64,000 bases of DNA from JAGWRI01 sp035700805 (GCA_035700805.1 DASSOG010000050.1:27731-91730), one strand, 5' to 3'. Counted from the first letter of the stretch, positions 46,770 through 55,335 are shown. A program made the numbers and translations. The notes: generated by a model from the sequence alone, not told the origin.

Positions 46770-47108
46770 GTGGACCAGCTCACCGATGTCTTCACCGCCG
46801 TTTCCCACCCTTCGCGACGCGCCATTCTCCGGCAGCTCGCGGACGGGCCACGGCGGTTCCTGGACATCGCGGGTGAATTCGACACCGCGCTCAACGCGGT
46901 GACCAAGCACCTCAGGATCCTGGAGCGGGCGGGGTTGATCACGCGTGAGAAGCGGGGACGGGAGGTCCTCATCTCCTTGCGCGCCGAGCCGCTGCGGGAG
47001 GCGGCGGGATGGGTCCATGAGTATGAGCGATTCTGGAATGACCGGCTGGACCTGTTCGCACGGCAGTTCACCCCAACCACTGGTACCCGCAAGGAGAAAC
47101 GGCCATGA
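46770..47108 (+). CDS. ArsR-family winged-helix regulator
   Basis: GTG 46770 is preferred. An ATG at 46761 falls inside the palindrome and -10 element and would leave no room for a transcript start. The 112-residue protein has the ArsR DNA-binding core: VSHPSRRAILRQLAD, RFLDIAGEFDTALNAVTKHLRILERAGLIT and REVLISLRAEPL. No metal-binding Cys pairs are visible, so it belongs to the ArsR group paired with START-like genes, in which the partner is an SRPBCC protein. It overlaps its downstream AHSA1-type gene by four bases. Confidence 0.9.
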   Translation: MDQLTDVFTAVSHPSRRAILRQLADGPRRFLDIAGEFDTALNAVTKHLRILERAGLITREKRGREVLISLRAEPLREAAGWVHEYERFWNDRLDLFARQFTPTTGTRKEKRP

Positions 47109-47536
47109 GCACCCCGAAGAATTCCCTGGAACTCAAGTTCGAACGCACCATTCCCGCGGCCACGACGGACGTATACGACGCGTGGCTCAATCCCGCAGTG
47201 CCGGGCACGCCATGGAACATGGGCGACAAGCTGATCCTGCACCCGGCGGTTGACGACTTCTTCTATTGGCTGGTGGGGAAGACCGCGCACTACGGCCGGT
47301 TCACCGTGCTGGATCGTGGCGCTCGCATCCAGCACACGTGGGTGTCGCCGAACACCGACGGGGAGGAATCCATGGTCACGGTGACCTTCCAGAAGCGTGG
47401 TAGTGAAACCCTGATGACCCTCGTCCACTCGGGGTTGCCCGACACCCCGAAGGCGCGGGGCCACGAAGGCGGGTGGAACCACTTCCTGGACAGCTTCCCG
47501 GCGCACTTCGCCAAGGTGCCGGCCGCTGCGCGCTGA
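47105..47536 (+). CDS. SRPBCC / AHSA1-like (START-fold) protein
   Basis: The 143-residue protein begins in an ATGA overlap with the ArsR gene. It has the Aha1/START-like pattern: FERTIPAATTDVYDAWLNPAVPGTPWNMG at the start, VLDRGARIQHTWVSP in the middle, and a C-terminal helix GHEGGWNHFLDSFPAHFAKV. Such proteins bind a hydrophobic ligand in a helix-grip cavity. The ArsR plus AHSA1 pair is common in bacteria and is thought to be one response unit, with the regulator controlling its partner. The ligand is unknown. Confidence 0.9.
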   Translation: MSTPKNSLELKFERTIPAATTDVYDAWLNPAVPGTPWNMGDKLILHPAVDDFFYWLVGKTAHYGRFTVLDRGARIQHTWVSPNTDGEESMVTVTFQKRGSETLMTLVHSGLPDTPKARGHEGGWNHFLDSFPAHFAKVPAAAR

Positions 47537-47681
47537 CGGCCGGGCGGTTGGCAGGGTGCTCGCGCGCCCGGCTCCCCCGCTCCTGGGATGAGGCCGGCGC
47601 GCGAATCCTGGAGCTGGGGAAGGCAATGTACGGCTTCCCTTACATCGGCGTAGGGGATATCACCACAGCGATGTCAGTGAA

Positions 47682-47716
47682 TGCGGAACCTCCGCGACAA
47701 GGCGCGAGGTTCCGCA
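47682..47716 (+). terminator. 11-bp perfect hairpin upstream of the CuA cluster
   Basis: TGCGGAACCTC pairs perfectly with GAGGTTCCGCA across a 13-base loop. It lies 146 bases after the SRPBCC stop and 10 bases before the promoter -35 at 47726. It probably ends the ArsR-SRPBCC transcript, though no T-run follows. An operator role cannot be excluded. Confidence 0.5.
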
Positions 47717-47725
47717 AGCCGCGTG

Positions 47726-47755
47726 TTGACATGGGGACGCGCCGAGCCGTATTGT
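47726..47755 (+). promoter_or_regulatory. Sigma-70 promoter of the CuA heme-copper cluster
   Basis: A perfect -35 TTGACA (47726-47731), an 18-base spacer, and TATTGT (47750-47755, 4/6) lie 15 bases before ATG 47771. No Shine-Dalgarno site is present between them. A very short or absent leader is predicted. It would drive four to five co-directional genes. Confidence 0.55.
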
Positions 47756-47770
47756 CCCCCATCCTTCCCA

Positions 47771-48322
47771 ATGGGGATTTACGTGCATCTCCAAGACATA
47801 GTCTGGTACATTGCCCTCGCCGGCATGGGACTCGTGGCGCTGGGCTTCATTCTCGTCATCAGCCAGGCCGGCAAGACGGTGGACGCCGACACTGCGGCCA
47901 GGTCCGGTCGCCATTCCAGCCAGTTCAAGGCGTGGCTGTTCGGTATTCTAGTCCTCATATTCATCGTCGGGACGTGGGACACGCTCCGGCGGTACCCCAT
48001 TCCCGACCAGGGCGGCCCGTTTGACGATCCGCAGGTCGTGGATGTCGCGGGGTATCAGTGGGTGTGGATCATCAAGCCCACCACCATCCGCACGAACCTG
48101 GCCACGGAGTTCCGGGTCACCAGCGGCGACGTGAACCATGGCTTTGCCATCTACGCGCCCGACGGACGGATTGTCGCGCAGACCCAGGCCATGCCCGGGT
48201 ACACCAACAAGCTCGAGCACACCTTCACGCAGCCCGGCACCTACACCATCCAGTGCCTGGAGTTCTGTGGCATCGGGCACGCCCCCATGACGTCGACCAT
48301 CCAGGTCGTCGCCAACCAGTGA
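47771..48322 (+). CDS. CuA-binding subunit II of a heme-copper oxidoreductase
   Basis: ATG 47771 lies just after the promoter and has no SD site. The 183-residue protein has two transmembrane helices (about 10-31 and 53-68) and a C-terminal cupredoxin domain facing the periplasm. All CuA ligands are visible: His123, Cys162, Glu164 (backbone), Cys166, His170 and Met173 in CLEFCGIGHAPM. It is shorter than A-type subunit II and resembles ba3-type and CuA-NOR subunits. It passes electrons from cytochrome c to subunit I, whose gene is 28 bases downstream. A SCO copper chaperone is encoded two genes on, fitting CuA assembly. Confidence 0.92.
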   Translation: MGIYVHLQDIVWYIALAGMGLVALGFILVISQAGKTVDADTAARSGRHSSQFKAWLFGILVLIFIVGTWDTLRRYPIPDQGGPFDDPQVVDVAGYQWVWIIKPTTIRTNLATEFRVTSGDVNHGFAIYAPDGRIVAQTQAMPGYTNKLEHTFTQPGTYTIQCLEFCGIGHAPMTSTIQVVANQ

Positions 48323-48350
48323 CCCCCGTGCGCTCCCGAGGACATTGACC

Positions 48351-49853
48351 ATGGCCGCACTTACGATGTATCCGCAGGAGGAACGCCTGGACGGCGGCAG
48401 CCGCACGGCATTCAACCTGTACATGATCACGGCGATGAGCCTCTTCGTGATCTTCATGCTCATCGGCCTCACCATGCGCATGACGCAGGCCACCTGGCTC
48501 GGCGTCAAGCCGCCGATGTTCTACAAGCTGCTCTCCATGCACGGCTCGGGCATGGTCGGCTCGGTCGCGCTCGCCACCACCGGCGTGATGTGGTACTTCC
48601 TGCGCAAGTACGTGCCGCTGCACCTGTGGGCCTTCGTCACGAATTACGTGCTGTTCATGATCGGCGCGCTCTGCATCATCTGGGCCATCTTCGTGGACAA
48701 CTACGGCGCGCTCTGGACGTTCCTGTACCCGCTGCCCGTGCACGGCATTGGCGCCTGGACCTCCCGGGCGGCCGTGCTGTTCATGGTCGGCTACCTGTTC
48801 ATCGGCGTCGGCAGCCTGATCTTCTACCTGGACGCGGCCGCCGCCATCATCCGGAAACACGGAAACCTGGCTCGAGGCCTGGGCCTGCAGTGGCTGTTTG
48901 GCGGCACGATCGACGAGAACCACCCCAAGACCGTCGTCGCCAGCACGATGGTCATCATCGCCAACTCGCTGGGCATCCTGGCCGGCGCCGTGTCGCTGGT
49001 GATGAGCCTCATCAACATTGCCTACCCCTCGGTGGTGCTCAACGCCCTGCTCACCAAGAACCTGATCTACTGGTTCGGGCACATGTACATCAACGCCACC
49101 ATCTATATGGGCGTGATCGCGGTGTACGAACTGCTGCCGCGCTACACCGGCAAGCCCTACAAGATCTCGCGCCCCTTCCTCTGGGCGTGGGCGGCGAGCT
49201 GCCTGTTCGTGATCATCGTGTTCCCCCACCATCTGATGATGGACTACGCCGAGCCGCAGTGGCTCACGGTCATGGGCCAGGTCGTCTCGTGGGGAGCGGG
49301 CTTCCCGGTGTTCCTCGTGACCGCTTACGGCGCGCTCAATAACATCTATCATTCAGGCATGAAGTGGACCATGCCCTCGCGGCTCCTCATCCTCTCCATG
49401 TTCGGCTGGGCGGCCGGCATCGTGCCGGCGATCCTGGACGGCACGGTGCGGAACAACCTGGTGATGCACAATACACAGTGGGTGCCGGGCCACTTCCACT
49501 TCTACCTGCTGCTGGGCGTGATGGCCATGATCCTGGCGCTCATCTATCACACCATCGGCCACCGGGCCAACGCCATCCCAAACTCCAGGTCCGACAGCAC
49601 GGGCTTTCTGGTCTTCCTCGTGGGCGGCCTGATCTTCGTATTCGCGTTCCTGGATGCCGGGCGCATGAGCGTACCACGCCGCATGGCCACCCACCTGCCC
49701 GCCTGGCTTGCCACGGACCGCGTGGGATCCATCGGGGCAAGCCTGGTGGTCCTGGCCATGATCTTCTTTGCATATCGTCTGATTGCCGGGTTGCTTCGCG
49801 CGCCGGCGGCCCAGGGAGCACCCGGTGCGGGTCCTGCGGGCGCTGTCAGCTAG
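48351..49853 (+). CDS. Heme-copper oxidoreductase subunit I without the active-site Tyr (possible CuA nitric oxide reductase)
   Basis: The start is ATG 48351 behind GAGGA at eight bases. The 500-residue protein has about 12 helices. Heme and copper ligands are intact: His64 (low-spin heme), His244, His293 and His294 (CuB), His381 and His383 (high- and low-spin hemes in VPGHFHFYLLLG). In A/B-type oxidases a Tyr sits four residues after His244; here it is Asn248 (WFGHMYINATIYM). In cbb3 oxidases the Tyr is six residues before His293; here it is Val287. Lack of the cross-linked Tyr is typical of nitric oxide reductases. With a CuA subunit the best match is a CuA-NOR (sNOR-like) enzyme. The alternative is an atypical ba3-like oxidase. 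Confidence 0.85.
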   Translation: MAALTMYPQEERLDGGSRTAFNLYMITAMSLFVIFMLIGLTMRMTQATWLGVKPPMFYKLLSMHGSGMVGSVALATTGVMWYFLRKYVPLHLWAFVTNYVLFMIGALCIIWAIFVDNYGALWTFLYPLPVHGIGAWTSRAAVLFMVGYLFIGVGSLIFYLDAAAAIIRKHGNLARGLGLQWLFGGTIDENHPKTVVASTMVIIANSLGILAGAVSLVMSLINIAYPSVVLNALLTKNLIYWFGHMYINATIYMGVIAVYELLPRYTGKPYKISRPFLWAWAASCLFVIIVFPHHLMMDYAEPQWLTVMGQVVSWGAGFPVFLVTAYGALNNIYHSGMKWTMPSRLLILSMFGWAAGIVPAILDGTVRNNLVMHNTQWVPGHFHFYLLLGVMAMILALIYHTIGHRANAIPNSRSDSTGFLVFLVGGLIFVFAFLDAGRMSVPRRMATHLPAWLATDRVGSIGASLVVLAMIFFAYRLIAGLLRAPAAQGAPGAGPAGAVS

Positions 49854-50442
49854 CCTCCTGATCCTGGCGGCCGGCGTCGCCGTCCTGGCCCACGCCACCG
49901 ACGGGTTCAGTGCGTACACCACCGAGACGGCGCGACGCCTCGACGTGCAACGGCACCCGCGCGCGGTGCCGGACGTCGCGCTCCAGTCCACCGACGGCAC
50001 GGAGATCCGCTTCGACTCGCTCCGCGGCCGCTGGGTACTGGTGGACTTCATCTATACCCGCTGCCTCACCTATTGCACCATCCTGGGCACCAACTTCGCG
50101 CGCCTGCAGACCAGCCTGGCCAAGCCGATCGCCGAGCAGAAGGTGGCGCTCCTCAGCATCAGCTTTGACCCCACACACGACGGCCCCGCGCAGCTCGCCG
50201 CCTACCAGCAGCGGTTTGGCGACAGCGGCACCGGGTGGATCGCCGCCCGCCCCCGCAGCACCGCGGCGCTCGACTCGCTGACCCACACCTTTGGCATCAC
50301 CGCCATCCCCGACGGCTACGGGGGCTTCGTACACAACGCCGCCATTGACGTGGTCAGCCCCGATGGCCGGCTGGTGGCCGTACTGGACTGGAGCGACCCG
50401 GCCATCGCCGCACGCTTCATCACCGCCCAGCTCACCCCGTGA
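49825..50442 (+). CDS. SCO1/SenC copper chaperone
   Basis: GTG 49825 is preceded by GGGAG and overlaps the end of subunit I by 29 bases. The roughly 205-residue protein has an N-terminal membrane anchor (LSASLLILAAGVAVLAHA) and a thioredoxin fold. The copper-binding Cys80 and Cys84 are in YTRCLTYCTILG, and the distal His is in GFVHNAAIDVVSPDGR. It delivers copper to the CuA site of subunit II. The gene ends with a GTGA overlap onto the next gene, so it is translated in series with it. Confidence 0.92.
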   Translation: MRVLRALSASLLILAAGVAVLAHATDGFSAYTTETARRLDVQRHPRAVPDVALQSTDGTEIRFDSLRGRWVLVDFIYTRCLTYCTILGTNFARLQTSLAKPIAEQKVALLSISFDPTHDGPAQLAAYQQRFGDSGTGWIAARPRSTAALDSLTHTFGITAIPDGYGGFVHNAAIDVVSPDGRLVAVLDWSDPAIAARFITAQLTP

Positions 50443-51029
50443 ACCTGCCGCGGCGCTGGATCGCGCGAGCCGGCGTCCTCCTCTGGCTCGTGCTCGCCGT
50501 GCCGCCGGTCCGCCACGCCCTGCAGGCCACCATGACCCTGCAGATGCTGGCGCAGATCCCGCTCCTCGTCGTAGCGGGCTGGCTGGCGTCGCGCGCCACG
50601 CCGAGGCGCGTGAATGCCGCGCTCGCTTCCTGGAACGCCCAGGGGGTGGCCGGCCTGCTCCTGGCGTCCTTCACCGGCGCGGTCTGGATGCTGCCGCGCA
50701 TGATGGACGCCTCGGTGGACGTCCCGCACGTGGCCATTGCAAAATTCATAACCCTGCCGCTGCTGGTGGGCGTGCCGCTGGGCCTGAGCTGGCCCCGCAT
50801 GGGCTTCGTGGTGCGCGGCGTGTTCCTGCTGGAGGCTATCGCCACCACCTTCCGCCTGGGCTGGCTCTACCTGATCTCCAGGCAGCGGCTGTGCAGCAAC
50901 TACCTGCTGGGGGACCAGCAGCGCCTGGGCCGAGCGCTCATTGTCATTGGCGTGGCCCTCAGCCTCTTCGTAATCTGGAAGCTGATGTGGGGACACGTCC
51001 GCATCCCGGACGAGTCCGACGGCGCCTGA
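50439..51029 (+). CDS. Uncharacterised membrane protein of the heme-copper cluster
   Basis: GTG 50439 overlaps the SCO stop by four bases. The 196-residue protein has about five transmembrane helices. The second-to-third region (RHALQATMTLQMLAQIPLLVV) contains a conserved-looking His and Gln cluster. I do not recognise a named family; it looks like the accessory membrane proteins found next to cytochrome oxidase operons. A role in assembly or heme delivery is plausible but unproven. It is followed directly by the SulP gene (start two bases after the stop). Confidence 0.7.
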   Translation: MNLPRRWIARAGVLLWLVLAVPPVRHALQATMTLQMLAQIPLLVVAGWLASRATPRRVNAALASWNAQGVAGLLLASFTGAVWMLPRMMDASVDVPHVAIAKFITLPLLVGVPLGLSWPRMGFVVRGVFLLEAIATTFRLGWLYLISRQRLCSNYLLGDQQRLGRALIVIGVALSLFVIWKLMWGHVRIPDESDGA

Positions 51030-51030
51030 C

Positions 51031-52725
51031 ATGCCGATCCGTCACGATCTGATCCCAAAGCTGGTCACCACGCTCCGCACGTACGATCGTGGTCAATTCG
51101 TCAGCGACCTCACCGCGGGCTTCATCGTCGGCATCGTCGCCATACCGCTCGCGATCGCGTTCGCCATCGCGAGCGGCGTGCCGCCCGGACGCGGATTGTG
51201 GACCGCGATCGTCGCGGGATTCCTGATCTCCGCGCTGGGTGGCTCCCGGGTGCAGATCGGGGGACCCACGGGCGCGTTCGTCGTCATCGTGTACGGCATC
51301 GTGCAGACATACGGCATCGATGGCCTGACCGTGGCGACGTTCATGGCCGGGATCCTGCTCGTGATCATGGGCGTGGCCAAGCTGGGACGGGTGATCACGT
51401 TCATCCCGCATCCGGTGATCACCGGGTTCACGAGCGGCATCGCGGTGATCATCTTCTCGAGCCAGGTCAAGGACCTGCTGGGATTGCAGATGGGCGCCGT
51501 GCCGGTGGAATTCCTGGCCAAATGGGGGGCGTTCATCCGGCACTCGGGCACCTTCAGCCTCTCGGCCGTCGGAACGGCGGCGGTGACGTTCGCGATCATC
51601 GTCCTCTGGCCCAGGGTCAATCGCAAGATCCCCGGCTCCTTCGTGGCCCTCATCGTCGTCTCGCTCGGGGCGCACCTGCTGCACATCCCCCTCGAGACCA
51701 TCGGCTCCCGATTCGGCGGCCTCAACGCGGCCATCCCGCATCCGCAACTGCCCCACCTCTCGCTCACGCAGGTCACGGAACTGGTGGGTCCGGCGTTCAC
51801 CATCGCGATGCTGGCGGCCATCGAGTCACTGCTCTCGGCCGTGGTCTCCGATGGGATGATTGGCGGGCGGCATCGCTCGAACATGGAACTCGTGGCGCAG
51901 GGCGTTGCCAACATGGTCTCGCCCCTCTTCGGGGGCATTCCGGCCACGGGGGCGATCGCGCGCACGGCGACGAACGTCAAGAACGGCGGCCGCACGCCGA
52001 TTGCCGGCATCACGCACGCGGTGACGCTGCTGCTCATCACCCTGTTCTTCGGCCGGTGGGCCGCGGCCATTCCCCTGCCGGTGCTGGCCGCCATCCTGGT
52101 CATGGTCGCGTATCACATGAGCGAATGGCGCACCTTCCTGGTCGAGCTCCAATCGCCCAAGAGCGACGTGGCCGTGCTGCTCACCACGTTCCTGCTCACC
52201 GTCCTGGTGGACCTCACCGTTGCGATTCCGGTGGGCATGGTGCTCGCCGCGTTCCTCTTCATCAAGCGCATGGCGGACGTGACGCAGGTGAATGCCATCC
52301 GTCGCGAACTCGCCAGCGACCAGGATCAGGAGGAACCGGACGCGCACGACATTGCGCACCGGGACGTCCCCCCGGAGGTCGAGGTGTTCGAGATCACCGG
52401 GCCGTTCTTCTTTGGGGCCGTCGAGAGGTTCAAGGATACAATCGGACGGGTGGCCTCCCGCCCGCGGGTGCTGATCATCCGCATGCGCCACGTCACGGCG
52501 CTCGACTCCACCGGCATGCGGGCCCTGGCGGACGTCGTGCACCGCAGTCGTCGCGAAGGCACCGTGGTCCTCCTGTCGGGGGTACACATGCAGCCGCTGG
52601 TCGCACTGACGGGCTCACCCACGCTGGACACGATCGGGCGCGACAATATGTTTTCCAATATCGATGAAGCACTGGACCGGGCGCGGGAGATCATCAGCAC
52701 GCCGCCAGGGCCAGTGGCGTCCTGA
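51031..52725 (+). CDS. SulP-family anion transporter with STAS domain
   Basis: The 564-residue protein has about 12 to 14 helices of the SLC26/SulP fold: FVSDLTAGFIVGIVAIPLAIAFAIASG at the start, SRVQIGGPTGAFVVIVYG, and FGGIPATGAIARTATNVK. A C-terminal STAS domain (about 440-555) has the DSTGM motif at HVTALDSTGMRALAD. It exchanges sulfate, bicarbonate or another anion across the inner membrane. Its start lies next to the heme-copper cluster membrane gene, suggesting read-through from that operon, but functional linkage is uncertain. It is convergent with the symporter gene (18-base gap). Confidence 0.93.
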   Translation: MPIRHDLIPKLVTTLRTYDRGQFVSDLTAGFIVGIVAIPLAIAFAIASGVPPGRGLWTAIVAGFLISALGGSRVQIGGPTGAFVVIVYGIVQTYGIDGLTVATFMAGILLVIMGVAKLGRVITFIPHPVITGFTSGIAVIIFSSQVKDLLGLQMGAVPVEFLAKWGAFIRHSGTFSLSAVGTAAVTFAIIVLWPRVNRKIPGSFVALIVVSLGAHLLHIPLETIGSRFGGLNAAIPHPQLPHLSLTQVTELVGPAFTIAMLAAIESLLSAVVSDGMIGGRHRSNMELVAQGVANMVSPLFGGIPATGAIARTATNVKNGGRTPIAGITHAVTLLLITLFFGRWAAAIPLPVLAAILVMVAYHMSEWRTFLVELQSPKSDVAVLLTTFLLTVLVDLTVAIPVGMVLAAFLFIKRMADVTQVNAIRRELASDQDQEEPDAHDIAHRDVPPEVEVFEITGPFFFGAVERFKDTIGRVASRPRVLIIRMRHVTALDSTGMRALADVVHRSRREGTVVLLSGVHMQPLVALTGSPTLDTIGRDNMFSNIDEALDRAREIISTPPGPVAS

Positions 52726-52743
52726 CCCTGGGCGCCCCGCGCC

Positions 52744-54075
52744 TCAGGCCGCTCGCTCCCGCGAACCCAGCAGCGTATGCCCCTCGGACCGGGCCACGTA
52801 CGTGGCCGCGGTGATATCGCCGGTGACATTGAGCGTGGTGCGGCACATGTCCAGCAGCCGGTCCACGCCCAGGACGATGGCGATGATCGCGGGATTCACG
52901 CCCAGCGACGCGAGCACCACCACGATAAACGGGATCGAGCCCCCCGGCACCCCGGCCGTCCCGATGCCTCCCAGGATGGCCATGTACGCCACGACCACCT
53001 GCATGCTCAGCGTCAGGTCCACCCCCGCCAACTGCGCCAGGAAGATGATGGTGACCCCCTCGTACAGCGCCGTGCCGTTCTGGTTGGCCGTAGCGCCCAC
53101 GGTCAATACGAATGAATTGATGGTTTGCGGCACGCCCAGTTTCTGCTCGGTTTCCCGGAGGGCCGTGGGCAGCGTGGCGTTGGAGGACGACGTGGAAAAT
53201 GCCGTCAGCATCACGGTGCGGATGCGCTTGAAGAATTCGATCGGCTCGAGGCCCGACAGGAAGTACACCGAGGCGGAATACACCACGAACATCTGCACGG
53301 CAAGCGCCGCCAGCACCGTCCCCATGAACCACGCCAGCGCGCCCAGCAGGTCCAGTCCGAAGCTGGAAATGGCGCTGAACAACAGGCAGGCCACGGCGTA
53401 GGGCGCGATCAGCATGATCAGGTCCACCAGCTTGGTGGAGATGTCGAACACCGACTGCAGCACGCTCACCAGGGGTTGGGTCACCGCCGGCGCCAGGAAG
53501 GTGGCGCCAATCCCGAACGCCAGCGCGAAGAACATCAGGTGCAGCAGGTTGGGCGTGGTGGTGGCCACGTCCGCAAAGGGATTGACGGGTATCAGGGTCT
53601 CAATAACACGTTCCAGCACCGACGGCTTGGGCGCCGCGGCCTCCGTCGCCTCGTCCACCTTCACTTCCTGCTCGGCGGCGCGCCCGTAACGGGCCTCCAG
53701 GCCCGCGGCCGTGGCGGCGTCAATGCGCGTGTGGGGCTTCACGGTATTCACAAAGGCGAGCCCGATGCCGACGGAGATGGCCGAGATCACCAGGGTGTAG
53801 CCAAAGGTCTTGAGGCCGATCCGGCCAAGCGCGCGGACATCCCCCACGCCCGCCACGCCGACCACGATGGCGGAGAACACCAGCGGCACCACCACCATCA
53901 GCAGCAGCCGCAGGAACAACTGGCCGATGGGCTCGGTGATGTTGTTCACGGTCCACGCCAATTGCGGATCTTCGGCGCCCAGGATGGCGCTGGCCGCGAT
54001 GCCGGCCACCGCGCCAATCAACAGGCCCAGCAGGATCTTGGTGTGGAGGGGGAGCTTCCGCCGGGGGGCCGCCAT
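52744..54075 (-). CDS. Dicarboxylate/amino acid:cation symporter (DAACS family)
   Basis: The 443-residue membrane protein has the GltPh-like fold. HP1 contains SSSNATLPTALRETEQKLGVP, and HP2 contains GGIGTAGVPGGS. TM8 has DRLLDMCRTTLNVTGDITAA, with Arg, Asn and Asp at the substrate and sodium sites. TM7 has GATANQNGTALYEG, where many relatives have NMDGT, so the sodium-binding Asp is replaced by Asn. This may alter ion coupling. It imports dicarboxylates or acidic amino acids. An insertion between TM3 and TM4 is charged (KVDEATEAAAPK). Confidence 0.92.
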   Translation of the reverse strand: MAAPRRKLPLHTKILLGLLIGAVAGIAASAILGAEDPQLAWTVNNITEPIGQLFLRLLLMVVVPLVFSAIVVGVAGVGDVRALGRIGLKTFGYTLVISAISVGIGLAFVNTVKPHTRIDAATAAGLEARYGRAAEQEVKVDEATEAAAPKPSVLERVIETLIPVNPFADVATTTPNLLHLMFFALAFGIGATFLAPAVTQPLVSVLQSVFDISTKLVDLIMLIAPYAVACLLFSAISSFGLDLLGALAWFMGTVLAALAVQMFVVYSASVYFLSGLEPIEFFKRIRTVMLTAFSTSSSNATLPTALRETEQKLGVPQTINSFVLTVGATANQNGTALYEGVTIIFLAQLAGVDLTLSMQVVVAYMAILGGIGTAGVPGGSIPFIVVVLASLGVNPAIIAIVLGVDRLLDMCRTTLNVTGDITAATYVARSEGHTLLGSRERAA

Positions 54076-54137
54076 GATGCCCCGAAGGCTAACCGCTTGG
54101 GCCAGCGGATGCCAGCCGCGCGCAGCCGGCCAGGCCG

Positions 54138-54959
54138 CTACGGGAGCGGGGCGTCCAGGTGCACGTCGAGTTGCGGGAAGGCGATTACCACACCCTCATC
54201 CTTGAACGCCCGCCAGATCGCGTGGTTCAGCCGGGACTTCGCCACCGGCGCCACCCACGGGTCGGAGATCCAGACGGACACGTCAAAGACAATGCTCGAA
54301 GCGCCGAACTCGGCGAGCAGCACGCGAGGCTCATACCTGGGGTCCCGGTGCTCGACCTTCATCCCCACGTCATGCAGGATCGTGAATACGCGGTCAATAT
54401 CCGACTCGTATGCCACGCCCACCGAGGTGCGGAGGCGAAACACCGGGTCGTTCAACGTGTAATTGGTCACGATCTCCTGCGCGAGGAGGAAGTTGGGAAT
54501 GATCAGGTCCTCCTCGTCCCGCGTGTGCGCCACGGCCGCGCGGAACCCGAGCTGTGTCACGCGCACCACGCGCCCATCCACCATCAGGATGTCTTCCGGC
54601 TTGATGGTCCGTTCGATGAGCAGGCTCACGCCGGCCACGAAGTTCTGCGCCACCCCCTGCATGGCAATGCCGATACCCACGGCCAGGAAGGCCCCCGCGG
54701 CGAACAGTCCCGCGAGATCCACGCCGAGCGTCTCGATGGCGACCACGATGCCCACCGTCAGGACGAGGTAGTGGACCAGACGCGCCACCGCATGGGCTGA
54801 ACCGGCGGAGATGTTGGGTCGCCTGGACAGCGCCCGCTGAGTGGCGGCCCTCGCAAGGCGCGCGAACAGCGCCGCCGCCGCGAACATCACGATGAGGACG
54901 AACAGCGACGTCAGGGACACCGGCGTGCCCCGGAGCGTAAAGTGCGGCCGGTTGAGCAC
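54138..54959 (-). CDS. MscS-family mechanosensitive channel
   Basis: The 273-residue protein starts at GTG 54959; no better start is seen upstream although the frame stays open. It has three transmembrane helices and the MscS pore helix motif AGLFAAGAFLAVGIGIAMQG. QNFVAGVSLLIERTIKPEDIL and the beta domain follow (GRVVRVTQLGFRAAV, IIPNFLLAQEIVTNYTL). It protects against hypo-osmotic shock. It is shorter than E. coli MscS, mainly at the C-terminal end. It is co-directional with the symporter but separated by 62 bases. Confidence 0.9.
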   Translation of the reverse strand: MLNRPHFTLRGTPVSLTSLFVLIVMFAAAALFARLARAATQRALSRRPNISAGSAHAVARLVHYLVLTVGIVVAIETLGVDLAGLFAAGAFLAVGIGIAMQGVAQNFVAGVSLLIERTIKPEDILMVDGRVVRVTQLGFRAAVAHTRDEEDLIIPNFLLAQEIVTNYTLNDPVFRLRTSVGVAYESDIDRVFTILHDVGMKVEHRDPRYEPRVLLAEFGASSIVFDVSVWISDPWVAPVAKSRLNHAIWRAFKDEGVVIAFPQLDVHLDAPLP

Positions 54960-55073
54960 GCCGGTGATCTCGCCGGAAATCCCCTGGATCAGCGTGGCCT
55001 GAGTCTGCGCCGCCAGGGGGCGCGGTGCACGTTGAGGCCACCGAGGGCCCCGGACACGCCCGGTCCTGGTCCG

Positions 55074-55327
55074 CTACTCCTCATGGTAAATCATCACCTG
55101 GATCTTCCACGGGGAGCCCGGTCGCCGGGTAAACACATACACATAATCGCCGGCCCACCGTTCCCCCGTGGGCTTCCCCTGCTCGTCGAACACGTCGGCG
55201 GTACCGCGCTGCCCACGGACCAGGCGATGTCCTCCTTCACGCTGGAATACAACTCCGTGGTGTGCGCATTGCGCAGCTTCGGGGGATTACTGATGAAGAC
55301 CGTCCGGGCGATGGCCTCCGGATATCG
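55074..55327 (-). pseudogene. Truncated, frameshifted SnoaL/NTF2-like remnant
   Basis: Reading on the minus strand, one frame gives PEAIARTVFISNPPK, LRNAHTTELYSS and VKEDIAWSVG, preceded by TGA at 55328-55330. A shift near 55197-55215 moves to another frame giving ADVFDEQGKPTGERWAGDYV, then TRRPGSPWKIQVM, ending IYHEE and stop at 55074. Together these match the C-terminal two-thirds of SnoaL-like or DUF4440 proteins. No start codon and only half the fold are left. A sequencing error could explain the shift but not the missing N-terminus. The 376-base gap between MscS and NhaA holds nothing else recognisable. Confidence 0.65.
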
Positions 55328-55335
55328 TCATCGGT

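Noticed and set aside
48351..49853. Plain ba3-type cytochrome c oxidase
   Set aside because: The cross-linked Tyr is absent in both known positions (Asn248 and Val287), so a standard oxidase call was not accepted, though it remains possible.
55328..55330. Second selenocysteine TGA before the SnoaL-like remnant
   Set aside because: The TGA is not preceded by a coding frame or start, no Cys is expected there in the family, and the downstream part has a frameshift.
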